Source: Seleniivibrio woodruffii (GTDB lineage Bacteria; Chrysiogenota; Deferribacteres; Deferribacterales; Geovibrionaceae). From it: 64,000 nucleotides of DNA. The stretch spans positions 62,001-126,000 of the forward strand of contig NZ_JAJUIS010000001.1 of the NCBI RefSeq assembly GCF_029267515.1. Reading direction: 5' to 3'. Made by a program: the position numbers and the translations under genes. Under the pieces are notes generated by a model. The model saw only the letters and a list, made by a program, of their open reading frames with translations, had not been told where the DNA came from and made no database searches. Shown here in pieces: positions 43,291 through 51,599 of the stretch. Numbering within the stretch: the stretch's first letter is position 1; the number at the start of each line of letters is the position of its first letter.

Positions 43291-44808
43291 CTATTCGTAA
43301 AGTATTCTTGTTTCAAGTTCTATGGGTATACCGAACGTGTCGGTGAATATTTTGCTCTTTTCGCTGAACGCATGTTTCTCAAGGAATGCCATGCTTCTGC
43401 ATTTCGCCTTTATAACAACCTTCCCTGTCTGGATGTCCACATCGAAATCCTGAACAATGTTCATGTGGGACGCGTCCATTGAATCGGCTATTCTGAGGAT
43501 GCTCACCAGTTTCTTTATGAGGAGCTGTTTTTCTATGGGAAAATAGTGATATTTCTGCTCGAACCATTTATCCACGTCGCCGTTGTGCATCAGCACAAGG
43601 TAGGAAACCAGCTTTACCCTGTCCCGTGGAAGCCCCGGTATCTGCAGCGACTGCACCAGATAGTATGAGTGCTGATTATGCTTCACCGAATCGATGTAAT
43701 ACCCCACGTCGGAAAGCACCGCAGCCGCCTCAAGGATAAATTTCTCCGTCCTGCCCAGCGAGTGCAGAGGTTTCAGCGCATCAAACAGTTTCATTGAGAA
43801 CCGGACAGTGGTGTCTGCATGATCCCTGTCCATATTGAACCGCTCGCCCAGAGCATACACGGTGTTGCGAACACGGTTGAAAAATCCCCTGTCGCGCACT
43901 GTCTTGGTATAGAAAAGACTTAGCATGTGAGGGAACGACAGCCTTGAAAACCGCACATGGTCTGTCCCGATGAAGTCCATCAGTTTCAGATAGGTCACGA
44001 GGGTTGGCACAAGCACACTCGCTTCGTCTTTTCGGATGTTCATCACGGACTGTATGTTGTCACGCGGAAGCTGTTTGACACGGTCGTAAAGCTCCTCAAG
44101 CTGTTTTCTGGAAAGCATGTTTCTTTTCGGATGAAATATGTTCAGAAGAACGTTGAGCGACGAACCGGCACTGACAAAATATTTCAGTTTGCAGCCGGCA
44201 GGCAGGGCGCTCTTCATTGAATAGCACATTTTTTCAACGTACTGCTCATACGCCTTGTACCTTATACGGGCGGGAATGTCGCCGAAGATTCGGCGCAGTC
44301 TCAGCGAACCGTAGGGCAGAGCACCTGAATAAACGTTCTGCTCGTCTTTCAGAATAGCCATGGCAATGTTTCCGCTGGATATGTTTGCCAGCAGAACACC
44401 CGCCTTCTCATAGTCGTCAAAATCTTCTATGTCATTTTTAACGCTTACAAATTTTATATATATTTCGTCAGAAGGCTGTATAACCTCAAGCTCAAGCCCG
44501 GTCTCCTGCCGTATGTGGTTTATGAAGAACGCCTGATTGCCCGCCTCCCGCACGCCGCTGGTGCACACGGCAACGTAGTTCTTCTTAACGCCGTATTCGT
44601 CCATCTTGGTTTTGAACTTTTTCAGTATGTCCGTGGCTGCATACACGCTTTCCAGCGATATATAGCCTTTTGTAAAGGTGTCGCGTCCCAGCCTGAACGG
44701 TTTTATCAGGTATTCCAGAGTCCGTTCCTCGCCGTTCAGATATTCGCTAATGTGCATTCGAAAGGCGCTGGCGCCTATGTTGATGGCAGCAAAGATTCCG
44801 TTCTTCAT
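43291..44808 (-). CDS. Degenerate Ppx/GppA-family protein
   Basis: 505 aa, same architecture as its neighbour: two actin-like ASKHA domains (1-300) and a C-terminal HD-type helical domain (VGYYIDSVKHNQHSYYLV). The nucleotide/phosphate loops are altered: NIGASAFRMHI replaces the usual DxGSNSxR loop (Asp to Asn), and ANISSGNIAM replaces the DIGGGSxE loop, losing both the Asp and the Glu. This predicts weak or no phosphatase activity and perhaps a regulatory or partner role. It overlaps the active-looking paralog by four bases. Confidence 0.88.
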   Translation of the reverse strand: MKNGIFAAINIGASAFRMHISEYLNGEERTLEYLIKPFRLGRDTFTKGYISLESVYAATDILKKFKTKMDEYGVKKNYVAVCTSGVREAGNQAFFINHIRQETGLELEVIQPSDEIYIKFVSVKNDIEDFDDYEKAGVLLANISSGNIAMAILKDEQNVYSGALPYGSLRLRRIFGDIPARIRYKAYEQYVEKMCYSMKSALPAGCKLKYFVSAGSSLNVLLNIFHPKRNMLSRKQLEELYDRVKQLPRDNIQSVMNIRKDEASVLVPTLVTYLKLMDFIGTDHVRFSRLSFPHMLSLFYTKTVRDRGFFNRVRNTVYALGERFNMDRDHADTTVRFSMKLFDALKPLHSLGRTEKFILEAAAVLSDVGYYIDSVKHNQHSYYLVQSLQIPGLPRDRVKLVSYLVLMHNGDVDKWFEQKYHYFPIEKQLLIKKLVSILRIADSMDASHMNIVQDFDVDIQTGKVVIKAKCRSMAFLEKHAFSEKSKIFTDTFGIPIELETRILYE

Positions 44809-46331
44809 ACCAGCCTTACGGGGAGTTTAAGCAGCTTAACAAGCATATCCCGGTTTCGTTCAAAGTCTTTTATCTCAAGCGTTATATCCTTGTCGGATAT
44901 CGGTTTTATGTCTATAGATGCAGCCGTAACTGTCACTTCTATCCTGTCTATAAGACCTTTATGGGTTCTGTCCAGTGCGATGGCAAGTCTGAGCAGTGCC
45001 GCAAGTTTTTCAACCCTGAGCTGCATCTCAGGCGAAAGGAAGATGAACTCGTCATGGGCTGTTTTCGGCATACTCTTTCTGTGGTATCTGGCTATACTGG
45101 CGATAGCTTCTATCTCGTCGTGGGTGTACCCCACAAGTTCCGAATGCTTTATCATATAGTAAGAGTGCTTATGATGTTTCGAATAGGCTATATGCTTGCC
45201 TATATCCCGCAGCAGAGCCGCCGCCTCAAGGAGCGCCCAGTCACGCTCGGCAAGACCCATACGGTCTTTCAGTCCCTCAAAAAGCATTTTCGCCAGCTTT
45301 TCAACCTGAAAGGCGCCCGCCTCGTCAAAATCGAACTTGTTGCCTATCTCAATGAGCCGCGAATACCGCACCCCGTCCATGCTGTTCTGGAAAGGAAGTT
45401 CTATGCCCATTTTGTTTATGGTATCTATCGTAAGCCCCGCGCGCAATCCGCCCGTCAGGGTGTAAAATCCGTCTATCCCCGTCTCCTCAAGTATCATGTC
45501 CGTCTGAACCGCTGCGGCAAGGATAATATCCGCCCTTTTCTCCTCCATGCCCTCAATCTTTATGCGCTCCTCCGTGGTCTTAACACGTATGTCGCTGATA
45601 AATTTTTTCAGATATTTCCGCTCTACGTATTTTACAAAGCTGTCGCGCAGGGTTTTATCCTTATAATGACAGATGTAACCTACGTTGTTCATTGAACCGC
45701 CGGTGCATATGACCATCTCAAGTCCTTTGCCCAGCTTCATTTTATCAATATAGTCCGCAATGTGCGCCTTCATGGCGAGTATCTGCGCCGAAGTCGGCGG
45801 GTCGCCCTCAAGAAACTCGCGGGTAAGCCTGTTGCACCCCAAAGGAAGACTTTTCGCTTTTTCAACGCTACCGTTCTTCACCACTGTATATTCAGCGCTT
45901 CCGCCGCCGATGTCCGTTATGAGGGCATGGCGGTCCTTCAGCTCAAAGTTGGCACTCGCTGCGAGATATGTCAGCCGCGCTTCCTCCTGCCCGCTGATAA
46001 CCTCTATTTTGATGCCGCACTCCTGCTCTATAATGTTAAGTGTCTCCCCCAGATTATCCGCCTCGCGGAATGCCGCCGTGGCGATGGCGCGGATGGTTCT
46101 GCACCCTTTGCTCTCGGCAAGACGCCTCACATTATTCAGTGTATCCACAAGGGTTTCTATGGTTTCTTTCGGGAAATAGCCAAGTGTATAGATGGCGTCG
46201 CCGAGGCGTATCATCTCTTTGTAATCTTCAAGGACTCGGTAGCTTTTGTCCTTTACCTCAGAAATCTGGAGGCGGAGCGAGTTGCTGCCTATATCGGCAA
46301 CAGCCACCCTTACGCTGTCATTTGATGCCAT
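44805..46331 (-). CDS. Exopolyphosphatase/pppGpp phosphohydrolase (Ppx/GppA)
   Basis: Releases phosphate from polyphosphate and/or converts pppGpp to ppGpp. 508 aa with intact motifs: VADIGSNSLRLQISE, the catalytic Glu region ISGQEEARLTYLA, TDIGGGSAEYTV and ICTGGSMNN, and the C-terminal HD-like domain (RDIGKHIAYSKHHKHSYYMI, IARYHRKSMP). Ppx and GppA cannot be separated by sequence alone. It is followed by a degenerate paralog and ppk1. A repeat separates it from the CHAD gene. Confidence 0.93.
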   Translation of the reverse strand: MASNDSVRVAVADIGSNSLRLQISEVKDKSYRVLEDYKEMIRLGDAIYTLGYFPKETIETLVDTLNNVRRLAESKGCRTIRAIATAAFREADNLGETLNIIEQECGIKIEVISGQEEARLTYLAASANFELKDRHALITDIGGGSAEYTVVKNGSVEKAKSLPLGCNRLTREFLEGDPPTSAQILAMKAHIADYIDKMKLGKGLEMVICTGGSMNNVGYICHYKDKTLRDSFVKYVERKYLKKFISDIRVKTTEERIKIEGMEEKRADIILAAAVQTDMILEETGIDGFYTLTGGLRAGLTIDTINKMGIELPFQNSMDGVRYSRLIEIGNKFDFDEAGAFQVEKLAKMLFEGLKDRMGLAERDWALLEAAALLRDIGKHIAYSKHHKHSYYMIKHSELVGYTHDEIEAIASIARYHRKSMPKTAHDEFIFLSPEMQLRVEKLAALLRLAIALDRTHKGLIDRIEVTVTAASIDIKPISDKDITLEIKDFERNRDMLVKLLKLPVRLV

Positions 46332-46346
46332 CAGTGCTCCTAGGTA

Positions 46347-46420
46347 AGACTGCTTCGGGCATATGCCCGCGCAGAGACCGATATGGGTTTCGTCTTCGCG
46401 AGCATATGCCCGAAGCGATC
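46347..46420. repeat. Palindromic intergenic repeat, family A copy 4
   Basis: GCTTCGGGCATATGC and GCATATGCCCGAAGC are perfectly inverted 15-base arms, with CGCAGAGACC and CGTCTTCGCGAG between them. It is the most symmetric copy, between the CHAD and Ppx/GppA genes. Confidence 0.75.
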
Positions 46421-46441
46421 CCGCATTTTATTACAAGTATA

Positions 46442-47785
46442 TCAAATTCCGAGGGATTTTTTAACCCGTTTCCTGTCTTTGCGGAATATTCTGATAAGTT
46501 CCGCTGCGGTCTCCCGTTCCTGCGCCTTTTTAAGCGTCAGCACGGCAAGGATATATCCGCAGGCGGTGAGCACCTTTGCATCCTCTTCGGTGTTCAGCCG
46601 CTCCTGCATGTGAGCGCACTGCACGGAAAGGTCGTTGTATCTGCCAAGACTGTCCTGAAGCGCACGCAAACGTGTCAGAACGTCCGCCGTATTATCCTCT
46701 TTTATAAACAACGAAAAGAACTCTATACAGTAGCGCAGCTTTTTAAAAGCTATCCTCACCGCATGTATCTTTTCATCGGAAGTTTCCGCGTCCACTCCTT
46801 CCGTTATTCCGTCCGCAAGACAGAATATCTTCGTAAGCGCCCTTTTGCCAGCCCGTTTTGTATTCACAAAACCCCTGCGCCCGATGTGTGCGCGGGAGTT
46901 TATCAGCCTTTCCCAGACGGAAAGCCCTTCAGCATACTCCTCAGATGTCAGAAAGTTCCTAAGTTTTTCATAGCTTTCGTCCCGCTCCCGTCTGAAATGC
47001 TCCATAACAGGATTAAGCGAGCTCTTCATTTCTTCGGGCAGTATCTCACCGTAACCCTCAAGCTCTTCAAGATACACGTCCATATCCCTCGCCCTTCCGG
47101 TGTAGCCGCCGAGTGTGCGGAAAAAGTTTTTGCACTTCGCCTCTTCCGTATCCTCATACACGCCTTTCAGCATGGACATCGCCGAACGGGTTCTGCGCAC
47201 GGAAACGCGGAAATCGTGAAGGAACTCAGCATCATATCCGTTTATTATGCCGTCGGTGTTCAGCCGCATGATTTTTATCAGCTCGCCGTAAACAGTGCCC
47301 ATGGAATCAAAAAGCACCGCACTGCCGTCAGCCGGACACTGTACCCGCGTGGTGTAGTTTATCATCGGGTCGCCAAGGCGTTTGGCATAAGACATCAGCC
47401 CCTCGCCGAAACTTTTCAGTTCATCCATACAGAAATGAAACACGAAATCGTCCTGCGGTTCGTCTGTGTGTATAATATATGAATCAGGCAGCGCGTATAT
47501 GTGTCCCTTTATGCCGTCGGCATCGAACGAGTGAACAGGAACAGACAGCGACATTTTTTCGAACAGTCTGCGCTTTTCCCGATATTCCCCGCTGTCTCCG
47601 GACACATCAGAGCTTCCGTCGAAGAATACTGTTCCGCCGCCGCAGTCATAAAGCACCCGTCCGCCGCGCACCAGAAGCCATTCGAAAGTATCGTACACAT
47701 TGACTGTCAGCTCTTTATTTTTTCTGTATCTGAGTCTGTATTTTCTGTCAGAGGCAGGTTTAACATCAGAGGTATAATAAGGCAT
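46442..47785 (-). CDS. CHAD-domain protein
   Basis: 447 aa. The second half is a CHAD domain: HDFRVSVRRTRSAMSML, FFRTLGGYTGRARDMDVYL, IHAVRIAFKKLRYCIEFF. These conserved basic and His-containing helices bind polyphosphate in characterised CHAD proteins. The first ~190 residues may be a diverged CYTH (triphosphate tunnel) domain but lack a clear ExExK motif. Its position in a ppk1-ppx cluster supports a polyphosphate-associated role. It begins two bases after the SixA-like gene. Confidence 0.9.
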   Translation of the reverse strand: MPYYTSDVKPASDRKYRLRYRKNKELTVNVYDTFEWLLVRGGRVLYDCGGGTVFFDGSSDVSGDSGEYREKRRLFEKMSLSVPVHSFDADGIKGHIYALPDSYIIHTDEPQDDFVFHFCMDELKSFGEGLMSYAKRLGDPMINYTTRVQCPADGSAVLFDSMGTVYGELIKIMRLNTDGIINGYDAEFLHDFRVSVRRTRSAMSMLKGVYEDTEEAKCKNFFRTLGGYTGRARDMDVYLEELEGYGEILPEEMKSSLNPVMEHFRRERDESYEKLRNFLTSEEYAEGLSVWERLINSRAHIGRRGFVNTKRAGKRALTKIFCLADGITEGVDAETSDEKIHAVRIAFKKLRYCIEFFSLFIKEDNTADVLTRLRALQDSLGRYNDLSVQCAHMQERLNTEEDAKVLTACGYILAVLTLKKAQERETAAELIRIFRKDRKRVKKSLGI

Positions 47786-47787
47786 GA

Positions 47788-48243
47788 TTAAAGCAGAGCC
47801 TTCTGCTGTATGAGGTTAACTAGAACGCTGTCGTCTATGTGAGCTATGGAACCTTTTTTAAGCTCAAGCCGGAGAGCCTTTCCGCCTGTTATGAATGAAA
47901 TTACCTCGGAAAGATCCGGCTCGTGCCCGACAACGGCAAGGGGCGAGGCGTGTCGCCAGTCGGATATGGTTTCCAGATAGTCCTTAATCTTAGCACCGGG
48001 GTTAAGCCGTTCCCGGATGTCATATTTCACCCCGCATATCTCGGAAACTATGGATGCCGTCTCCACTGAGCGCACAGCGGCAGAGGTTATCACAGCCGCA
48101 GGCTTATCGTATATATTAAAGAAACGGGTAAAAGCGCGTTTTGCCCTTACCTTTCCTTTTTCCGTGAGCGGACGGTCGAGGTCTCTGCCTTTGAAAGCCT
48201 CTCTCTCCTCCGCGTGTCCGTGGCGTATCAGATAAACTATCAT
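47788..48243 (-). CDS. SixA-like histidine phosphatase
   Basis: 151 aa member of the phosphoglycerate-mutase-like superfamily. MIVYLIRHGHAEERE carries the RHG catalytic motif (His 8), RPLTEKGKVRAKRAF follows, and AVVGHEPDLSEVISF has the second catalytic His. SixA removes phosphate from phosphohistidine; members beside CHAD genes are common and might act on related substrates. It is upstream of CHAD and probably co-transcribed. Confidence 0.9.
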   Translation of the reverse strand: MIVYLIRHGHAEEREAFKGRDLDRPLTEKGKVRAKRAFTRFFNIYDKPAAVITSAAVRSVETASIVSEICGVKYDIRERLNPGAKIKDYLETISDWRHASPLAVVGHEPDLSEVISFITGGKALRLELKKGSIAHIDDSVLVNLIQQKALL

Positions 48244-48340
48244 ATGAAGCCCCGCATTATCTTAATAATACAAGGATACCAGAGGGGAACGCGTTTCACA
48301 AGGACATGGGTGCGTATAAATGTCAGATAAGTGTAAAAGA

Positions 48341-48568
48341 TTAAGCCTGACAGGAAAGTCCGTAGCGGACGTAGCTTCTGAGAGCGATGAGGGCAAGGTC
48401 GGCAAATTTTCCGTCGCCGCTGGTCAGCGTTATCTGCTCCATGCTGTTCACGGTGAATTCGGCAACAACGGAGCCTTCCGCATCCTTAACGATGCCTCTT
48501 CCGCCTGTGATGCGCACTTTCCAGCCCGCAAATTCAATGTCGCCAGTTTCCAAATTTGAAAAATCCAT
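48341..48568 (-). CDS. Small protein of unknown function (75 aa)
   Basis: A complete 75-residue frame with GGAG seven bases ahead of its ATG. The sequence (FAGWKVRITGGRGIVKD, EFTVNSMEQITLTSG, DLALIALRSYVRYGL) suggests a mainly beta protein ending in a helix, without signal peptide or membrane segment. I do not recognise a family. It lies between the acetate carrier and the SixA-like gene on the same strand. The opposite-strand frames here are less convincing because they lack ribosome-binding sites. Confidence 0.6.
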   Translation of the reverse strand: MDFSNLETGDIEFAGWKVRITGGRGIVKDAEGSVVAEFTVNSMEQITLTSGDGKFADLALIALRSYVRYGLSCQA

Positions 48569-48587
48569 CCGTCAGCTCCGTGCAATA

Positions 48588-48615
48588 AACAGAAACGGCG
48601 GTCACAAAGACCGCC
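48588..48615 (-). terminator. Intrinsic terminator after the acetate carrier gene
   Basis: On the minus strand GGCGGTC pairs with GACCGCC across five bases, followed by GTTTCTGTTT. Confidence 0.7.
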
Positions 48616-48649
48616 ATTACCGCTTTGCTTTAACACCTTTGCAAAATTC

Positions 48650-49264
48650 TTACCCGATGGGCAGAACTGTTTTTTTGTATACTTCGTTGAGAACCTGTGC
48701 AGCGCCCACATACATTGCAGACAGACCGCAGAGAACGCCTTCAAATCCGGCAAATTTCTTAATGGATGCACTTTCAAACATATCGCCGATGGCAAGCAGC
48801 ATGAAAAGGATTACAAGCAGGAAGAAAACAACCTGAAGACCTTTGTTCAGCTTGAATGTACCGATGAAGAGAATAAGAGAGAAAAATCCCCACAGGAAAA
48901 GGTATGCAGACATAGCCACTGTGTCGGGTTTTTCAAATCCCATCTTGGGCAGGACGATTATGCCCACGAGAGTAAGCCAGAAAAGTCCGTATGATGTAAA
49001 GGCAACTGTGCCGAATGTGTTTTTCTTTTTCCACTCCATCATGCCCACTATGATCTGCCCGAGACCGCCGTAGAAGATGCCCATTGCAAGGATACCGCTG
49101 TCCAGCGCAAAAAGACCGATGTTGTGCAGGTTAAGAAGAATGGTTGTAAGACCGAATCCCATAAGTCCGAGAGGAGCAGGATTTGCGGTTGTATCTGCGA
49201 GAACTGTTTCCGCAATCTGTCCGAGAGCTGCGTCAGTATTCACAGCTTCAACTTTGTTGCTCAT
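48650..49264 (-). CDS. GPR1/FUN34/YaaH-family (SatP-like) acetate/succinate carrier
   Basis: 204 aa with six hydrophobic helices and the family motif [11 protein letters not shown] at the start of helix 1, then [28 protein letters not shown]. SatP-type proteins move acetate or succinate with protons. GGAGGT precedes the ATG and a terminator follows. Acetate and acyl-CoA-derived acids would be natural products or substrates next to the aromatic amino acid degradation genes on the other side of the AT-rich region. Confidence 0.93.
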   Translation of the reverse strand: MSNKVEAVNTDAALGQIAETVLADTTANPAPLGLMGFGLTTILLNLHNIGLFALDSGILAMGIFYGGLGQIIVGMMEWKKKNTFGTVAFTSYGLFWLTLVGIIVLPKMGFEKPDTVAMSAYLFLWGFFSLILFIGTFKLNKGLQVVFFLLVILFMLLAIGDMFESASIKKFAGFEGVLCGLSAMYVGAAQVLNEVYKKTVLPIG

Positions 49265-50191
49265 ATTCTACCTCCAAAGTTATAATGACCGAATCATCAA
49301 TAAACTCGTATATCTTCCAGTTTATCAACCTTTGCTGATTTCTATATACAAATGCTTTTATAACAATGCAATAAGAATTTATCCTATGTAAACAAGGTTA
49401 ATTAATTCCACATCATTTAAGAACATAGTTATATTATATTATCATATGCTCTAATATAATTTATATAGGTCATTTAATATATTGTTCAGCATACATTCAT
49501 CTTTTATGAACCGGAAATATCCTATTAAAATTACATTGTGTTCTATTTTAATTTTTTTATGCTTGATGAACAATTTTAGCCTACTGCTGACAAAATTTGT
49601 TATCTACACCCTATATTAAAGGTATTTTACGCATATAATAAATCTGTAAACACTAATGGTTAATAGACACGAACGCGACACTGACAGAAAGCTGTTTCAG
49701 CATTAATTCATATGAAATGAGCGGCACATCATACCGTATAAAGCTATTAATAAAAAAATACCAAACTTTGTTTCTTTTATATTAATTTTATAATGACAGG
49801 CATGCTCAGTTCTTCACTATAAATGCTATATTTTAAGCGGTTATACAACACATTTATTGTTTATAACAGATTACTATTTATGATTACTTAAAAACCAAAT
49901 AACATAAGCCGGCTGACTTTTCACGATGAAAAGAGGCATTATTGTTCACCATTTATTACTCACACATGAACGTATGGAGGTAATAAACAGACAAAAAACC
50001 GGTTAATGATACTATTAACCTTTATGCAACAAAATACTATATTGATTAAATAGACTGTATTACCAGCTTATTATGCGCTTCCAACAATCATTTTAAATTT
50101 AATGATATTTTTCTGAAATAAAAATATTCATTCATTCCAACTATTTCTAAACTTAAACACACAATAGTTAGTTCATGAAACATTATTTATA
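49265..50191. other. AT-rich stretch without recognisable genes
   Basis: About 0.9 kb of markedly A/T-rich sequence between satP-like and the attenuator promoter. No reading frame with a plausible ribosome-binding site, no tRNA and no repeat copy was found. One short hairpin (CTTTTCA CGA TGAAAAG near 49917-49933) has no T-run. Confidence 0.5.
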
Positions 50192-50220
50192 TTGACACCA
50201 AAATTAATTTACGAAATAAT
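50192..50220 (+). promoter_or_regulatory. Near-consensus sigma-70 promoter of the Phe-rich leader
   Basis: TTGACA (50192-50197), an exact -35 hexamer, and AATAAT (50215-50220) are separated by 17 bases. Transcription should start about 50226-50228, at or just ahead of the leader ATG (50227). Confidence 0.7.
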
Positions 50221-50226
50221 CTATCC

Positions 50227-50301
50227 ATGAAAACAAACAGAACTTCCGCAGAAACCTCTTTTTTCTTTTTTGGTTTCTTTTGGTGCTCAGCCTCTGAGTA
50301 A
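50227..50301 (+). CDS. Phe-rich leader peptide of a putative attenuator
   Basis: A 24-codon frame from ATG 50227 to TAA 50299: MKTNRTSAETS, then FFFFGFFW, then CSASE. Six Phe and one Trp codons lie in a block of eight, as in the E. coli pheA leader peptide. The start codon is within a base or two of the predicted transcription start, so translation would be leaderless; no Shine-Dalgarno sequence exists. It ends 29 bases before a strong terminator. The chance element is that a T-rich run will read as Phe; promoter, stop position, RNA folding and genomic context argue for a real leader. Confidence 0.5.
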   Translation: MKTNRTSAETSFFFFGFFWCSASE

Positions 50302-50342
50302 ACCGTGGAGTTCTGCACGACAGGCTTATAAAGGGCTGTGAG
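50238..50342 (+). ncRNA. Foldable leader RNA with alternative antiterminator pairing
   Basis: CAGAACTTC (50238-50246) pairs with GGAGTTCTG (50307-50315), enclosing two hairpins: GAAACC/GGTTTC (50251-50277) and CTCAG/CTGAG (50286-50298). Alternatively CTCA-GCCT (50286-50293) can pair with GGGC-TG-TGAG (50333-50342), the 5' arm of the terminator, giving an antiterminator. A ribosome stalled on the Phe codons would disrupt the first fold and free 50286-50293. This is manual pairing, not a computed fold. Confidence 0.45.
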
Positions 50343-50366
50343 GACGAACTCACGGCCCTTTTTTTT
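50331..50366 (+). terminator. Strong intrinsic terminator ahead of the first binding-protein gene
   Basis: AAGGGCTGTGAG (50331-50342) and CTCACGGCCCTT (50349-50360) form a 12-bp stem with one G-T pair and a GACGAA loop, followed by a run of eight T residues. No conventional gene lies upstream on this strand, so it terminates the leader transcript. Confidence 0.9.
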
Positions 50367-50409
50367 GGCTCTAAATCAGTTCGGAAACATATATCGGAGG
50401 TATTTTACG

Positions 50410-51522
50410 ATGAAGAAAACGGTAATTACGGTTCTCATGCTTCTTGTCTCGGTATGCGCCTACGCCGAGATAAAGATCGGTGCACTGCTGGCGCTTTCAG
50501 GTCCCATATCGAACCTTGGCAAGCCGGGTCAGGAGATCATCGACAGTGTTGTAGCCGAGGCAAACAAAGCAAACATGCTGGGCGACAAGATAACTGTCGT
50601 ATCATACGACACCCAGTCCATGCCCGACAGAGCGCAGACCTATGCGAAAAAGCTCATCGCCAAGGACAGGGTTGACGTCATAGTCGGTCCAAACGGAACC
50701 GGCGAAGCACTGTCTGTCATAGGCGAGGCGATGTCCTCCAAAACGCCGATGATGGCATTCGCCGGAGGAACCTCAGTCGTTACACCCGTCCGCCCCTTCG
50801 TTTTCAAATCACCCCAGACAACAACAACAGCTATAGAAAAAGCATTCAATTATCTCAGGAAAAAAGGAATAACCAAAATTGCCGTAGCTGCTGACGCAAC
50901 AGGTTTCGGTCAGGACGGTCTCGACCAGATTAACAAATTCTCCAAAGGTTTTACTATTACAGGTATAGAGAAATTCAACGCGACAGACAACGACGTCACC
51001 ACACAGATGTCCAAACTGCTCACAGCGAAGCCTCAGGCAGTTGTAATATGGACAGTGGGCAGAGCCGGAGCAATCGCGGCAAAAAGCCTCCGCGCACTCG
51101 ACCCCAACATACTTATGGTACAGTCGCACGGTATAGCCGACAATTCATACCTTAAACTGGCAGGTCCCGCCGCAGAAAACACTATCATGCCATCAGTAAA
51201 GCTGACAGTGGCATCAAGCATCCCCGCGAAAGATCCGCAGAAAAAAGCAATAGACCTGTTCGTTAAAAAATACGGTAAACTTATTGACGAAACTTCAGTC
51301 CACGCAAGCTATGCCTATGACGGCATAAACATAGTTCTCGCCGCGCTGAAAAAATCCAAAGCTGAAAAGATACCCCTTCAGCAGGCAATGGAAAAGATAA
51401 CCAGATTTGTCGGCGTTACAGGCGTTTACAACATGAGCAAAACCGACCACTGCGGTCTTGACCTCTCTTCAATGGTGATTGTAAGAGTTAAGGACGGCAA
51501 ATTCGTTCTGGAAGAGATGTAA
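50410..51522 (+). CDS. LivK-like periplasmic amino acid binding protein, paralog 1
   Basis: 370 aa type I periplasmic binding protein (LivK/AmiC fold). Signal peptide MKKTVITVLMLLVSVCAYA, then EIKIGALLALSGPISNLGKP, VDVIVGPNGTGEAL, AFAGGTSVV and DATGFGQDGLDQINKF. The ATG at 50410 has GGAGG nine bases ahead; a GTG at 50338 in the terminator is not credible. LivK-like proteins bind branched-chain or aromatic amino acids or related acids. The Phe-rich leader upstream and the aryl-pyruvate/aryl-acetate genes downstream favour an aromatic ligand. No permease or ATPase gene accompanies it. Confidence 0.9.
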   Translation: MKKTVITVLMLLVSVCAYAEIKIGALLALSGPISNLGKPGQEIIDSVVAEANKANMLGDKITVVSYDTQSMPDRAQTYAKKLIAKDRVDVIVGPNGTGEALSVIGEAMSSKTPMMAFAGGTSVVTPVRPFVFKSPQTTTTAIEKAFNYLRKKGITKIAVAADATGFGQDGLDQINKFSKGFTITGIEKFNATDNDVTTQMSKLLTAKPQAVVIWTVGRAGAIAAKSLRALDPNILMVQSHGIADNSYLKLAGPAAENTIMPSVKLTVASSIPAKDPQKKAIDLFVKKYGKLIDETSVHASYAYDGINIVLAALKKSKAEKIPLQQAMEKITRFVGVTGVYNMSKTDHCGLDLSSMVIVRVKDGKFVLEEM

Positions 51523-51555
51523 TTTAACTGGAATAACATTACTTAACATATTATA

Positions 51556-51588
51556 AAAGGTTACGGCTTCCCGCCGTAACCTTTATTT
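51556..51588 (+). terminator. Intrinsic terminator between the two binding-protein genes
   Basis: AAAGGTTACGGC (51556-51567) pairs with GCCGTAACCTTT (51573-51584) around TTCCC, followed by ATTT. The next Shine-Dalgarno sequence begins at 51590, immediately after it. Confidence 0.8.
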
Positions 51589-51599
51589 CGGAGGAAGGT

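Noticed and set aside
46040-47482. 480-residue plus-strand open frame opposite the Ppx/GppA and CHAD genes
   Set aside because: Antisense to strongly supported genes, no recognisable motif and no ribosome-binding site; a codon-bias shadow.
50257-50271. Internal T-runs in the leader as a second terminator
   Set aside because: They are not preceded by a stable GC-rich hairpin; GAAACC/GGTTTC encloses rather than precedes them.
50338-50409. GTG start extending the first binding protein by 24 codons
   Set aside because: It lies in the terminator stem, lacks a ribosome-binding site and would bury the signal peptide; the ATG at 50410 has GGAGG and a normal signal sequence.
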